A DNA stretch of 64,000 bases from PFL25 sp046260155 (GCA_046260155.1 JBJYXV010000074.1:1-64000); one strand, 5' to 3'. Counted from the first letter of the stretch, positions 28,160 to 37,171 are shown. Made by a program: numbers and translations. Notes: generated from the sequence alone by a model not told the origin.

Positions 28160-29407
28160 TTATCTTTCGATCGTGGCCGGGGCAAATTTACGCTTTCCAA
28201 GCTGCCACCAGAGTGTCATCCCGACTGGAATTATAGAAAGCAGCGCACCGATGATACCCACCATGCCAAATCCCAGCGCGGCGAAGATCAACCCGCTGAT
28301 GAAGCTGCCAAGCGCGGTTGCCAGGCCTACGAAAAGATCATTGATCCCTTGAATCCTGGCTCGCTCCTGCTGATTCAGCTGGTCGGCTAACAAGGACGAA
28401 CCCCCGACGTAGCAGAAGTTCCAGCCCAATCCCAACACGAATAGCGCCAAAGCCAATGGAACCAACGCGGTAGAGAGGGGAGCAAGGATGCAAGCCACCA
28501 CCAAGCCAAGGCCACCCACCAGGATCACCTGTCCCCGTCCCCAGCGATCAACCAGCTGTCCTGAGAAGATCGAAAATGCATACATCCCAAAGGTGTGCGC
28601 AGAGATGACTGCTGAAATCCCCAGCAGCTCATGCTGGTTGGCTTTCATGTACAGGGCAGTAATACCCATCAGCATTACCATCACTGCCTGGCTGACCACC
28701 ATGGCTACAACCGCCACTGCTGCTGCTGGTACACGGAGCAACTGTAGAAATGTCCTTACCCGGCTGGTATCAGCCTGGATTTCCGGGTAAAGACGCTCAA
28801 TTTCCCGGCCTAGTTGACGTGGATCCGGACGCAGCAGGATAAATATAGCCAAAGCTGCCAGCGCCAGCAAAATAAAGGAAGCCACGTACGGCCCGAACAT
28901 TTCTCTATAACCAGCGGATTTTGCCCATTGGCCCATTGGTCCTGCCAGCCACGGTCCCAATACCGCACCGACTGTACCACCGATCACGACATTGGAAATC
29001 GCCCGGCCCCGTTTTTCCGGTGGATGGACCTCTGCCGCTGCGAATCGGCCGAGCTGCAGTGCCGCCCTTGCCGCCCCGCTGAAAGCCATCCCAGCCAGGA
29101 AAAGAGGGAAGGAAATCAAACCGATCGCAGCAGCTGCTACCGCAGTTCCCAAAAGGCCAGCTCCCAAGCCGATCAGCATGCCGACTCGACGTCCGAAGCG
29201 CTCCATGGCCAAACCCAGCACAAAAGCTGAAATTGCGGTCCCCAAAGTAAACATCGCGGAAGGCAGCCCAGCCCAGATAGGGTTCCCGCTGATTTCAGCC
29301 CCCACGATCGCGTTAACCGTTGCCGCGACGAGAAACCCTGCTGAGCCGAGGCTCATTGCCAGGAACAAAGTGGTTGTGATTTTACGCGCCTGCCGAGTTA
29401 AATCCAT
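28160..29407 (-). CDS. MFS transporter
   Basis: 415-residue carrier with 12 predicted membrane helices in two six-helix halves. The cytoplasmic loop after helix 2 has the MFS-like ERFGRRVGMLIG sequence (about residues 69-80), and its second-half counterpart is VDRWGRGQVILVG. A charged central loop (ERLYPEIQADTSRVRTFLQ) separates the halves. Drug- or metabolite-efflux members look like this, but the substrate is not readable. It is followed at 17 bp by the YbaK gene. No Shine-Dalgarno sequence; a TATAGT box lies five bases before the ATG, suggesting a leaderless mRNA. Confidence 0.88.
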   Translation of the reverse strand: MDLTRQARKITTTLFLAMSLGSAGFLVAATVNAIVGAEISGNPIWAGLPSAMFTLGTAISAFVLGLAMERFGRRVGMLIGLGAGLLGTAVAAAAIGLISFPLFLAGMAFSGAARAALQLGRFAAAEVHPPEKRGRAISNVVIGGTVGAVLGPWLAGPMGQWAKSAGYREMFGPYVASFILLALAALAIFILLRPDPRQLGREIERLYPEIQADTSRVRTFLQLLRVPAAAVAVVAMVVSQAVMVMLMGITALYMKANQHELLGISAVISAHTFGMYAFSIFSGQLVDRWGRGQVILVGGLGLVVACILAPLSTALVPLALALFVLGLGWNFCYVGGSSLLADQLNQQERARIQGINDLFVGLATALGSFISGLIFAALGFGMVGIIGALLSIIPVGMTLWWQLGKRKFAPATIER

Positions 29408-29763
29408 TAGGAACTATATTTAAATTGAGGTAATTTGGACAATATCACCCAGAATAGGAATGTAGTGTAACCCATGATGAATACCCTGGCAATCCTTGAG
29501 CAGAAGCATAATTTTCTTCATGTGGTGCAGCCGAACGAAATTTACCTGCACTCGAAAGGGTGTCTTCGTAAAACCAGGGTTACACGGGGATTTGAAATCC
29601 CCGCATGCTGGCCCCCAGGATTGCAAATCCCTCCTAAACACCAGTAAAGCTGGGATCCTATATTACGATCTTAACCCCTCTGATCAGCAGCAGGCTGAAT
29701 TTGGTGATTAATCTGCATAATTTGAACAGCCATCACATGCTTTTCCCCGCGGGCTAAAAGTAT
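29408..29763. other. Intergenic region with leaderless-type promoter
   Basis: 356 bp. The only element I can support is the TATAGT box before the MFS gene; the open frames in it have no domain character. Confidence 0.5.
29413..29418 (-). promoter_or_regulatory. TATAGT -10-like box before MFS gene
   Basis: Reverse strand TATAGT ends five bases before the ATG at 29407, with no ribosome binding site between. Compatible with a leaderless transcript. Confidence 0.4.
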
Positions 29764-30792
29764 TCAATTGGAATCAAACAAGCGCGCGAGCTCATCTCTT
29801 TCGGGATAGGGCAGCAGTGTTCGCTCTCCATTTGTATTAACCCAAACTTGCGCAGCGCCACTTTCTACCACCCCGATTTCTGAGCACAGGATGTCTTCCA
29901 GCTCCATTGCCTGCCTGACCCGGATAACCTGGTCAGGTGGAACTGCAAGCAGCAGGGCTCCCGAGGCAATGGCTGCCAATGGATCAAGATCGAACAGCGC
30001 GCAGATATTTTCAGCTAGAGGGGAAATGAATACTTCGTGGGGATAGAACACCAATGTGTGCCCGCATGCCTGCGCCAGCTCCCATAAAGCCGCCGCCAAA
30101 CCGCCTTCCGTTGGATCGTGCATTGCTGTTACCCGACCAGCTTTTGTCGCGACCAGTGCATCCTTCAAAATGCTGATCCCCGGCTGGTGCAGGTATTCCT
30201 GAGCCACTTTGATATCCCGTGGAGACAATCGATTCCTGAGCTGATCAGAAAATTCCCTCGCCAGTATCGAGACCGCTTCGATCGGAATCCCTTTCGTCAG
30301 CAGCAGTCGATCTCCTGGTTGCGCCCCCTTCGGTGTAACCAGGTCTTCGTGGGACACCTCCCCGATCAAGGTCCCCATAATAATCGGTTGGTTGACCGCG
30401 TGAGTGATTTCGCTGTGTCCCCCGATCACCGTTACCCCGATCTGTTGGCATGCCTGGTAAACCTGCTGGCTGATCTCCTCCACCAATTCCGCTTTGCTGT
30501 TCCCGGGTGGTAATAGCAATGTCACCAGGAACCAGGCTGGCAGCGCTCCGGTAGTAGCGATATCATTGGCATTGATCTGGACTGCATACCAGCCGATCTG
30601 ATCCGTGGCAAAGGTGATCGGGTCAGATTTAAACACCAGTAAGTTTGACCCAATATCCACCACCGCGCAATCCAGCCCGATACCTGGGCCCAAGACAACG
30701 CGTTTATCCTGAGATGGGACAGCTGAAAGCAGCTTCGCCAATAATGCAGGTGGTAGTTTACCTGGTGAAAGTGTTCCTGGAAGGTCTTTCAA
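29764..30792 (-). CDS. AIR synthase/HypE-like ATP-binding protein
   Basis: 342-residue protein of the PurM/HypE/ThiL/SelD fold, enzymes that activate a carbonyl or phosphate group with ATP. The N-terminal part has the ATP-site strands (VLGPGIGLDCAVVDIG, about residues 34-49, and VFKSDPITFATDQIGWYAVQINANDIATTGA split over 53-83), and the C-terminal lobe has MHDPTEGGLAAALWE (about 224-238). The C-terminal PRIC cysteine used by true HypE in hydrogenase maturation is absent, so a HypE function is unlikely. It starts with TTG: the sequence TTGA joins its start to the stop of the upstream zinc protein. Third gene of the UspA operon. Reaction unknown. Confidence 0.82.
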   Translation of the reverse strand: MKDLPGTLSPGKLPPALLAKLLSAVPSQDKRVVLGPGIGLDCAVVDIGSNLLVFKSDPITFATDQIGWYAVQINANDIATTGALPAWFLVTLLLPPGNSKAELVEEISQQVYQACQQIGVTVIGGHSEITHAVNQPIIMGTLIGEVSHEDLVTPKGAQPGDRLLLTKGIPIEAVSILAREFSDQLRNRLSPRDIKVAQEYLHQPGISILKDALVATKAGRVTAMHDPTEGGLAAALWELAQACGHTLVFYPHEVFISPLAENICALFDLDPLAAIASGALLLAVPPDQVIRVRQAMELEDILCSEIGVVESGAAQVWVNTNGERTLLPYPERDELARLFDSN

Positions 30793-30995
30793 ACCTGGTA
30801 GCCAGTTTGCGCAGGAGCAGATTCTGCACCCGAATTGCGTAATTCTTCATCCAACTCCATGCGCTCACCGCAGTTGCAGGAATATCCCTGGGCACAATCT
30901 TGGCAGCAGTAAAACCGATTCTCAACCACCACGGGGTTCCATGTGATCTCAACCCCGCAACCATCGCACCAGATCACCTCATCACGGTACATCAT
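30789..30995 (-). CDS. Small Cys-rich zinc-ribbon-like protein
   Basis: 68-residue protein with eight cysteines between residues 10 and 43: CDGCG, then CCQDC and CNCGE, with an invariant-looking spacing that suggests two interleaved metal sites, most likely zinc. The tail (residues 50-68) is polar and may be disordered. An AAAGGAGG ribosome binding site precedes the ATGATG start. The start overlaps the end of the UspA gene by 14 bp, and the stop overlaps the TTG start of the AIR-synthase-like gene by 4 bp, so translation of all three is coupled. I do not recognise a named family; a metal carrier or protein-binding adaptor is a guess. Confidence 0.82.
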   Translation of the reverse strand: MMYRDEVIWCDGCGVEITWNPVVVENRFYCCQDCAQGYSCNCGERMELDEELRNSGAESAPAQTGYQV

Positions 30996-31896
30996 GGCTG
31001 CCTCCTTTAACGATCAGCACCGAACAGCCCGCATAATGGACCAGCTTCCGGGAGAGACTTCCCAGCAGAAGGCGTCTCATTTGACTCAGGCCGCGTGAAC
31101 CGGCTACGATCAAGTTGACCTGATGTTCGTTGGCATATTGGATGATCTCCGTCGCAGCATCCCCCCGGAGCAGCACGCTTTTAGCATCGATGCCGTAGTT
31201 CTTCAGGTCATTTGCCGTCTCTGCCAGCAATAATTGTCCATTGCGCTCTTCTTCTTCCGCTTGCCTGGTTAGTATTTCCTCGGTTTCGTATGAAGGTACA
31301 GGCGCCATAGTCTCTGATCCAGCCGGCCAGGAGCGCGCAATTAACGCCGGTGATGGCATTGGCGGAAGCACGTGCAGCACATGCACCTCTGCCAAATCGG
31401 GGATCGGAAACTTACCCAGGTAGCTGGCTGCATATCGGCTGTGAGCTGATCCATCTGTGACCAACAAAATACGCTGGATACCTTCGAAGGGTGCCCGGAC
31501 GACTAATACTGGATCATCAGCATACTCAACGATCTGCTGCACTACACCACCCAAGAGGATACCTAATGTTGCCCGGCGTCCTTTGGCACCCAGAACGATT
31601 AGATCAGGTACAAGTTTGGCTGCATACTCGCTAATTTGCTCAGCCGGGTATCCAGTCAGCAGTTCGGTTCTTACCGCAGGTTTGCCACCCCCTAAAATCT
31701 CTTTGGCCTCCGCCAGTGCATCTTCCAAGCTTGCATGGCTAGAAGCATCCCGGGGGACTAGAACAGCCAGCACAGTGATCGAGCTTTCACTTGATAGGGG
31801 TAGCTCCCTCACCAGCCTGGCAGCTGCAGTTGAGTGTTCTGAGCCATCAACGGCTAAAATCAGGTTCATCTCGCGAAGATTCTGGGGTGCCATCAT
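30982..31896 (-). CDS. Tandem-domain universal stress protein (UspA family)
   Basis: 304-residue protein with two UspA domains. Domain 1 (about residues 10-138) opens with NLILAVDGSEHS and ends in the G-rich ATP loop VLGAKGRRATLGILLGG. Domain 2 (about 140-300) opens with RILLVTDGSAHSRYAA and ends with VAGSRGLSQMRRLLLGS, an intact G-2x-G-9x-G(S/T) type nucleotide loop, so at least domain 2 should bind ATP. Such proteins accumulate under stress or growth arrest; the mechanism is unclear. It heads a three-gene operon in which all junctions overlap. AGGAGG precedes the tandem ATG start. Confidence 0.92.
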   Translation of the reverse strand: MMAPQNLREMNLILAVDGSEHSTAAARLVRELPLSSESSITVLAVLVPRDASSHASLEDALAEAKEILGGGKPAVRTELLTGYPAEQISEYAAKLVPDLIVLGAKGRRATLGILLGGVVQQIVEYADDPVLVVRAPFEGIQRILLVTDGSAHSRYAASYLGKFPIPDLAEVHVLHVLPPMPSPALIARSWPAGSETMAPVPSYETEEILTRQAEEEERNGQLLLAETANDLKNYGIDAKSVLLRGDAATEIIQYANEHQVNLIVAGSRGLSQMRRLLLGSLSRKLVHYAGCSVLIVKGGSHDVP

Positions 31897-32155
31897 TCAC
31901 CTCCTCTGGTGAAAATCGATCCCAGCATGTGTAACCCAATAAGATGGAAATAAACACATGCCCGACTGATGAAAGTTGATTACTTCATCAAGCCAGGCAC
32001 TCGCAACCCGCCAAAGATATCTATATTTTTGCCTGCCCAGCTGGATGAACTGAGCATTGCTTTAATTCAATCTAAATATATCAAATTCTTTCCTTGTTTT
32101 CAAGATATTGCTGTTAAAACAAATGGTCAAATATTGAAGACCAATTCTCTTTCCT

Positions 32156-32431
32156 TCACTGAGTGACTTTCACATCATCGTCGCTGAGTTTATAAACTTT
32201 ATCGTGATTTCGAACCCGACGTTCGACTTTCATGGCGATTTCCTGACCCTTTCTAGCTTCAGTAATCGGTTCATGTTCGATCTGCATTGACCCTACTTCC
32301 TGGCGGAAATCGGTTGAACGACCGAAAAAATGCACCTGGTCACCGATCTGCAGCATATCGACCAGATCAACCACCGCCACCCCAATGCGGTTGTAGAAAT
32401 GATTTACTTCACCAACTAATTTCCCGGACAT
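32156..32431 (-). CDS. EF-Tu domain 2-like small beta-barrel protein
   Basis: 91-residue protein resembling the translation-factor beta-barrel (EF-Tu domain II-like) found alone in bacteria, often near U32 peptidases. The pattern is GEVNHFYNRIGVAVVDLVD, then LQIGDQVHFFGRSTDF, the EVGSMQIEHEPI block and GQEIAMKVERRVRNHDKVYKL, which is the classic V-x-H/G-D-x-I barrel order. There is no GTPase domain. It has a strong AGGAGG ribosome binding site. No peptidase lies next to it; the neighbours are the UspA operon and a radical SAM gene. Role unknown, possibly RNA or protein modification. Confidence 0.82.
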   Translation of the reverse strand: MSGKLVGEVNHFYNRIGVAVVDLVDMLQIGDQVHFFGRSTDFRQEVGSMQIEHEPITEARKGQEIAMKVERRVRNHDKVYKLSDDDVKVTQ

Positions 32432-32717
32432 CGAATTAGCCTCCTGATCATCGTTAACTTGCGATGATCAACAACGATCATTCTTTTCCCAAAGACTCTC
32501 ATTGATAGGACAGGGTTTCCTGAAAAAATACCCTTTCCTTGGTTCATTGTGGGCATGCAGTATCGTAGGAGCCGCCTGCAGGTTCAATTTCAATGGATCA
32601 ATGACAGCTACGTTCACTGGTTAGCATAGCAAAAAACTCGCTCCAGGGCAAGCATTAATCATCAATTCTCAGTTGGTTAAAGAGATTTGCCCTGTAATGT
32701 TCCCGCTGTCCTCTAAC

Positions 32718-33614
32718 CTAAAAGATACCGTAGACCTGATCAGGGACCAGTAAATCGGGTAATCTTTCTCTGAGAGCCAGCCGGGCACTGTAGCACAGGT
32801 GGCAAGCATCTGCGTAAGCTTCATTTACCTCAAGACCATAAACCCTGGCCAATTCCGCAGGCCCTCCAGATAATAGCGGTCCAACCACCGCGTGATTCTC
32901 TGGATCGTATGAGGAACAAATATCGAGCAATGGACGCTGGAACAGGTTACCGATGCTGATCCCCTGGCAAATATGCAGGTTTCCCAGTGGATCAAGATGT
33001 ATCCGGCCTGGTTCAACCAGGTCTTCATAAGGGCATTCGGTGAACTCAGTCCAGGGCTTGAGGGTTGCATAACGAACCAATTTCTCAGCTGCCCGTCCCC
33101 GGTACATGACCCCCGACTCATCCAGTGGCAGCTGCCCTTTTACTGCATCCATTTCCCCTGACTCTGGATGGGCGATGCTGATCGTCCCAATCGGTATACC
33201 CAGCTCTACTGCTGCCTGATTTGCGTTCCTTGCTTGACGGCTGAGCGCTTGATCATAATGAAAAAGATCACTGCTTACAGAGAGATCCACCAGTTTTCCT
33301 GCAAGCGGCTGCAGCCAGATCATGGCATCCTCTTTCGTAGTTGCCCAATACCCATTGGATACCATCCCCACCTGAAAACCCTTTTCTACAGCCAAATTGA
33401 CCGCCTTCAGCAGCACCGGGTAGTATAGAAAAGGTTCTCCGCCTTCAAAGTAGATCGAACTGATCGTTCCAACCTGTTCAGCCTGGTCGAGCACATCTTC
33501 AAGCTGGCTAAAAGTAAATGTCCCGGTCTGCCAGGGGCTCCCCCAGACAAAACAGTGATCACACTCAAAATTGCACTGGTAGGTTAACAGGATATGCAGG
33601 CCAGTGAGTTTCAT
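32718..33614 (-). CDS. Radical SAM protein, SPASM-like tail, substrate unknown
   Basis: 298-residue radical SAM enzyme. The cluster-binding motif C14-x3-C18-x2-C21 (TYQCNFECDHCF) is followed by SIYFEGGEPFLYY near residues 53-65 and a long partial TIM barrel. The C-terminal part contains further cysteines (ECPYED, HICQGISIGN, ACHLCYSA), enough for one auxiliary Fe-S cluster as in SPASM or Twitch enzymes. The overall layout resembles peptide-modifying enzymes, but no short precursor peptide gene is visible in the 386 bp upstream or the 286 bp downstream. An AAAAGGAAGG ribosome binding site precedes the ATG. Confidence 0.85.
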   Translation of the reverse strand: MKLTGLHILLTYQCNFECDHCFVWGSPWQTGTFTFSQLEDVLDQAEQVGTISSIYFEGGEPFLYYPVLLKAVNLAVEKGFQVGMVSNGYWATTKEDAMIWLQPLAGKLVDLSVSSDLFHYDQALSRQARNANQAAVELGIPIGTISIAHPESGEMDAVKGQLPLDESGVMYRGRAAEKLVRYATLKPWTEFTECPYEDLVEPGRIHLDPLGNLHICQGISIGNLFQRPLLDICSSYDPENHAVVGPLLSGGPAELARVYGLEVNEAYADACHLCYSARLALRERLPDLLVPDQVYGIF

Positions 33615-34000
33615 TTCATCCTTCCTTTTTATGAAGCTTTCAGCTGCTGAGGAATACCTTTCATAGCCACTTTGAATTGTCAGAAGGGAACTACCTTCAA
33701 GCTTTCAACCTGAGCGTACTGAAAAAGGGACCACCTCGCAAGTGTCAAAAGTCAGGAATCTGACCCTACGAACTTATGGAGGTATGCAGCACCCATTTAG
33801 CTACCATAATCACCTGTTAATTCGTGTGATCCTGTTATAATCCGCACTGCAATTTCCCGGGTCGCAATGAAATGTCCCGGCTGACAATCCCCCAAAACTG
33901 CTGCTGAGGCAGTTTCTGTGATTTTATCCACCAGGGATATCAATCAGCCCAAAGTGGAGTGACCTGGATAAACTAACCGAGGAAGGAATTCAAACCAAGT
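33615..34000. other. Divergent intergenic region
   Basis: 386 bp between the radical SAM gene and the PIG-L gene. A 7-bp stem with a 7-nt loop (AAACTGC/GCAGTTT, 33895-33915) and a repeated TCCCGG (near 33855 and 33875) lie in the leader of the PIG-L gene. No known riboswitch or small gene is recognised. Confidence 0.45.
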
Positions 34001-34753
34001 ATGAGCACATCATATACACCTGAGAGTGCCATGGTGATCGTCGCCCACCCGGATGATATTGAGTTTGGCTGCGCTGGCACCATTGCCCGTTGGGTCAAGG
34101 CTGGTTCGCGAATCGCCTATGTACTCTGCACAAGTGGTGAGGTTGGGATCGCTGAACAGGGTATGACCAAGGAAAAAGCTACTGAAATTCGTGAGAGAGA
34201 GCAATTGGCTGCTGCGAAGATTATCGGCGTTGATGATGTCACTTTTCTCAGGGAACCGGATGGCATGCTGGAGCCCACCCTGAATCTGAGAAAGAAGCTG
34301 GTGCGTGAGATCCGCCGTTTTAAACCCGAGATCGTGGTTTGCGATGATCCGACTGTTGTTTGGGTTGATGATACTTACATCAACCATCCAGACCACCGCG
34401 CCGCAGCTACCGCCGCCCTGGATGCCACCTTCCCTGCTGCTGGACAACCCAACCTGTTTGAAGAGCTGCAGGAAGAAGGCCTCTCAGCCCACAAACCACG
34501 GAAGGTTTATGTAATCGGGTGGCACGAGAGTGATCTATTCGTGAATATTGAATCCACCATCGATTTGAAGATCAAAGCTTTGCGCGCACACAAATCGCAG
34601 ATGAAAGATTGGGATCCAGGACCACGGATCAAAGAATGGGCAGCGGAGCGAGGCCAGGGCAAAGAGATGGCCTACGCCGAAGGGTTTCGGGTGGTGACTC
34701 TCGTTAATGATGAAGATTGGAAGAAAAATAACGGGCGGGTATTGCCTGAATAA
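34001..34753 (+). CDS. PIG-L/LmbE family deacetylase
   Basis: 250-residue zinc-dependent N-deacetylase of the LmbE/PIG-L family, which removes acetyl groups from N-acetylglucosamine-type sugars. The metal motif AHPDD lies at residues 15-19, followed by CAGTIARWVKAG and LCTSGEVG. The third metal ligand comes from NHPDHRAA near 128-135. The length is typical. The exact substrate (a GlcNAc conjugate, a bacillithiol- or mycothiol-like thiol, or another) is not decided by sequence. A purine-rich GAGGAAGGAA lies about 12-20 bases before the ATG. Convergent with the M20 peptidase gene. Confidence 0.88.
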   Translation: MSTSYTPESAMVIVAHPDDIEFGCAGTIARWVKAGSRIAYVLCTSGEVGIAEQGMTKEKATEIREREQLAAAKIIGVDDVTFLREPDGMLEPTLNLRKKLVREIRRFKPEIVVCDDPTVVWVDDTYINHPDHRAAATAALDATFPAAGQPNLFEELQEEGLSAHKPRKVYVIGWHESDLFVNIESTIDLKIKALRAHKSQMKDWDPGPRIKEWAAERGQGKEMAYAEGFRVVTLVNDEDWKKNNGRVLPE

Positions 34754-34826
34754 TCAAGGGTTGAACGAATTTCTGGGCAGAAAGTAAAAGGGGACCCAAT
34801 TTCCGTGAAGAAAACTACACTCTTCG

Positions 34827-34840
34827 GGGAGATATCTCCC
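34827..34840. other. 14-bp perfect palindrome between convergent genes
   Basis: GGGAGATATCTCCC without a loop, flanked by CTTCG and ATGAAG. It sits between the stops of the PIG-L and M20 genes; it may act as a weak bidirectional terminator or as a protein site. Confidence 0.4.
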
Positions 34841-34925
34841 AATGAAGGTGTATTTTCAATCCACCCTGGATGGCAGAAATATCAGAAATACTAACTGCAT
34901 CGAATGCCTCCCCCTCAGATATGTT

Positions 34926-36071
34926 TTATAGCTTCAGCAGCGCAGCTGCCAATATACTTATTCTGTCCGGCAGCTGGGAGATCTGGATATGTTCATTATC
35001 CGCATGGGCACCATCGCCCATCGCCCCCATGCCATCTAAGGTTGGCACTCCTAAAGCCGCGGTGAAATTGCCATCACTGCCCCCACCAGTCGATCCTTCT
35101 TGAAGATCGAGCCCTAATTCGGCTCCAATCCCCTTCACCTGCTGGAAAAGCCCGGTAACTGCCTCTGTGCGCACCAGAGGTGGTCTCTCAAAACCACCCT
35201 CAATTCTTATCTTAGCGCCTGGAGTTATCGGCTGCAATATTTTAACTGCTCCCTCGATGCGCTGGGCTTCCTGGGGTGTCCAAACCCGTACATCGATTTG
35301 CGCTTCTGCCTGAGCCGCAATCACGTTGCTGCGCGTCCCGCCTCGGATTACACCAGCATTGATTGTTGTCCCTTTCTCTGGGTCAGCTAATTCTTGAATT
35401 ACCAAAATCTGGCGCGCCAGCTCGTTGATCGCGCTGATACCCAGCTCGGGTTGGCTGCCAGCATGGGCGGCTTTACCGAAAACCCGCAACCTGAAGCCGC
35501 CCACCCCTTTGCGGGAGGTCTTTAATGCACCTTCTGCAGTTGGCGGTTCCAGCACCAGCACATATTCGGCTTGCCGAGCTCGCTCTTCAATCAACTGTCT
35601 TGAGTTAAGGCTGCCGATCTCCTCGTCGGATGTGAACAGGATCTCCATCGGTCGCGGCAACTGCAATTCCAAGTCTGCGATGGCGCGCAGGGCATATTCA
35701 ACCATCACGTGGCTGGCTTTCATGTCATAAACACCTGGACCAAAAGCCTTATCCCCTTCGATTTTGAACGGCATTTCTGTGATCGTACCAAGCGGCCAGA
35801 CCGTATCATAATGGCACAGCAGCAAGCCTGGTTTCACCTGCCTGGCTTTTGGAACCCGGAATAACACCTTGAGCTGTGCACCGCCGGTTTCATTTGATAT
35901 CAGCGAGGTCTCCGCGCCTAATTGATCAAAACGCTCCGCCAAATTTCCAGCATAGGCATCCGTGGAAGCTTTCTCAGTGCTGGGGGATTCACGCCCGACC
36001 AGGTCTTCCAACGTTGACAGCATGCTGGGGAGGTATGACTTGATCTTTGTATGCAGTCCTTCCACATTCAT
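34926..36071 (-). CDS. M20 family metallopeptidase (glutamate carboxypeptidase-like)
   Basis: 381-residue zinc peptidase of family M20 (CPG2/ArgE group). The metal and catalytic residues can be placed: HYDTVWPLG (His and Asp, about residues 87-95), GVYDMKAS (bridging Asp), SDEEIGS (catalytic and metal Glu, about 149-155) and a late His near GDGAHADNEHI. The dimerisation lid domain lies between about 175 and 285, with FGKAAHAGSQPELG. Such enzymes cleave a C-terminal Glu, an N-acyl amino acid or a dipeptide. I chose the ATG at 36071 because AGGATGG is well spaced to it; an in-frame ATG lies three codons upstream at 36080. No signal peptide. Confidence 0.9.
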   Translation of the reverse strand: MNVEGLHTKIKSYLPSMLSTLEDLVGRESPSTEKASTDAYAGNLAERFDQLGAETSLISNETGGAQLKVLFRVPKARQVKPGLLLCHYDTVWPLGTITEMPFKIEGDKAFGPGVYDMKASHVMVEYALRAIADLELQLPRPMEILFTSDEEIGSLNSRQLIEERARQAEYVLVLEPPTAEGALKTSRKGVGGFRLRVFGKAAHAGSQPELGISAINELARQILVIQELADPEKGTTINAGVIRGGTRSNVIAAQAEAQIDVRVWTPQEAQRIEGAVKILQPITPGAKIRIEGGFERPPLVRTEAVTGLFQQVKGIGAELGLDLQEGSTGGGSDGNFTAALGVPTLDGMGAMGDGAHADNEHIQISQLPDRISILAAALLKL

Positions 36072-36130
36072 AGATTCCATCCTGAATTAATTTTTCGTAT
36101 GTAAGCCAGGGGTTTCACCAAGGCGCAGGT

Positions 36131-37150
36131 TTAATATCCACGCTGCACGTCGATCAAATTTAAGAGCTTCTCACCCTTCAAATAGCGCTCCAGGTTTTCT
36201 ACAAATAAGGCGACAGCCCGGCTGTTATATTCCTGTGAAACCCCCGCGATATGTGGCGTCAGGATCACATTAGGCATTTTCCAAAGTGGATGATCCGCAT
36301 CCAGAGGTTCTTCGGGATAGACATCCAGCGCTGCCCCGGCTATTTGTTTTCCTTCTAGAGCTTGAATTAGAGCAGTGTGATTGATCACACCACCCCGGGA
36401 GACATCCACAAGGTAGGCACTCCGCTTCATTACACCCAGCTGTGCCTCCCCGATCAGGTTCTGCGTCTCTTTTGTCAGGGGCACACACACCACCACAAAA
36501 TCACACTCCTGCAGCATGGAGTTCAAGGCTTCCGCAGGATAAAGGAGCTGCAGGTAATCTCCTCCAGGATCACCCATCCCTGCAGGGATATAACCTTCAT
36601 CCGCTGGATGCATGGCATCGTGCTTGGTCGCCAGGATAGTCGCCCCAAACGCCTGTAGAAGCCGCGCCACCTGGCGTCCAATGCTGCCGTAACCAACAAT
36701 GCCGACAGTACTCAGGTTTAACTCCCGGGGATTGAAGCGATCGATCCGGTCTTTAGGCCATTCAGCCAGGTTTTGATATCCGTACAACTCGGGTAATTTG
36801 TGTCCCAATGCCAGGAGCATCTCCAGGACATATTCTGCGACCTGAGGTGCCGAGGCACCGCTCATTGAAGTTGCCTTAAATCCTGGTTTGCGCAGGATAG
36901 GAGCATCAAGGAAGCGCTCATTTCCCGCCCGGTGAAACTGGACCCATTTAAGTTGCGGAGCCTGGTCTGATTCTGGTAATACTTTATGTGTGTAGAGGAT
37001 TTCAATCTCTTGCCAGGCTTCTTCCTGGACATCTCCAGGATCTCTGGCCGTGATCGTAATCAATTCCAGTTGCGGGGAAACCGCCTGGATCTTGCTGAGT
37101 AATTCAGGGCTAAATTGAACAGTGATTAATACCTTCAAAGGTGTTTCCAT
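36131..37150 (-). CDS. D-isomer-specific 2-hydroxyacid dehydrogenase
   Basis: 339-residue NAD(P)-dependent dehydrogenase that interconverts 2-oxo acids and D-2-hydroxy acids. The nucleotide fold carries TVGIVGYGSIGRQVARLLQ (about residues 150-168). The three catalytic residues are in DVSRGGVIN (Arg), DVYPEEPLD (Glu) and TPHIAG (His). The N-terminal 100 residues form the substrate-binding domain. The substrate is not fixed by sequence. There is no ribosome binding site; TAGAAT lies exactly six bases before the ATG, and four phased GTGGGA elements lie just upstream, so this gene seems to be leaderless and regulated by an unknown binding protein. Confidence 0.9.
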   Translation of the reverse strand: METPLKVLITVQFSPELLSKIQAVSPQLELITITARDPGDVQEEAWQEIEILYTHKVLPESDQAPQLKWVQFHRAGNERFLDAPILRKPGFKATSMSGASAPQVAEYVLEMLLALGHKLPELYGYQNLAEWPKDRIDRFNPRELNLSTVGIVGYGSIGRQVARLLQAFGATILATKHDAMHPADEGYIPAGMGDPGGDYLQLLYPAEALNSMLQECDFVVVCVPLTKETQNLIGEAQLGVMKRSAYLVDVSRGGVINHTALIQALEGKQIAGAALDVYPEEPLDADHPLWKMPNVILTPHIAGVSQEYNSRAVALFVENLERYLKGEKLLNLIDVQRGY

Positions 37151-37156
37151 ACGCTA

Positions 37157-37162
37157 ATTCTA
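37157..37162 (-). promoter_or_regulatory. TAGAAT -10 box of the 2-hydroxyacid dehydrogenase
   Basis: Reverse strand TAGAAT, six bases, then the ATG at 37150. There is no -35 consensus; the -35 zone is occupied by the phased repeat at 37172-37210. Confidence 0.5.
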
Positions 37163-37171
37163 CGTGAGAAA

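Noticed and set aside
29764..30792. Hydrogenase maturation factor HypE
   Set aside because: C-terminal PRIC cysteine is missing and no other hyp or hydrogenase genes are present; called only AIR-synthase-like.
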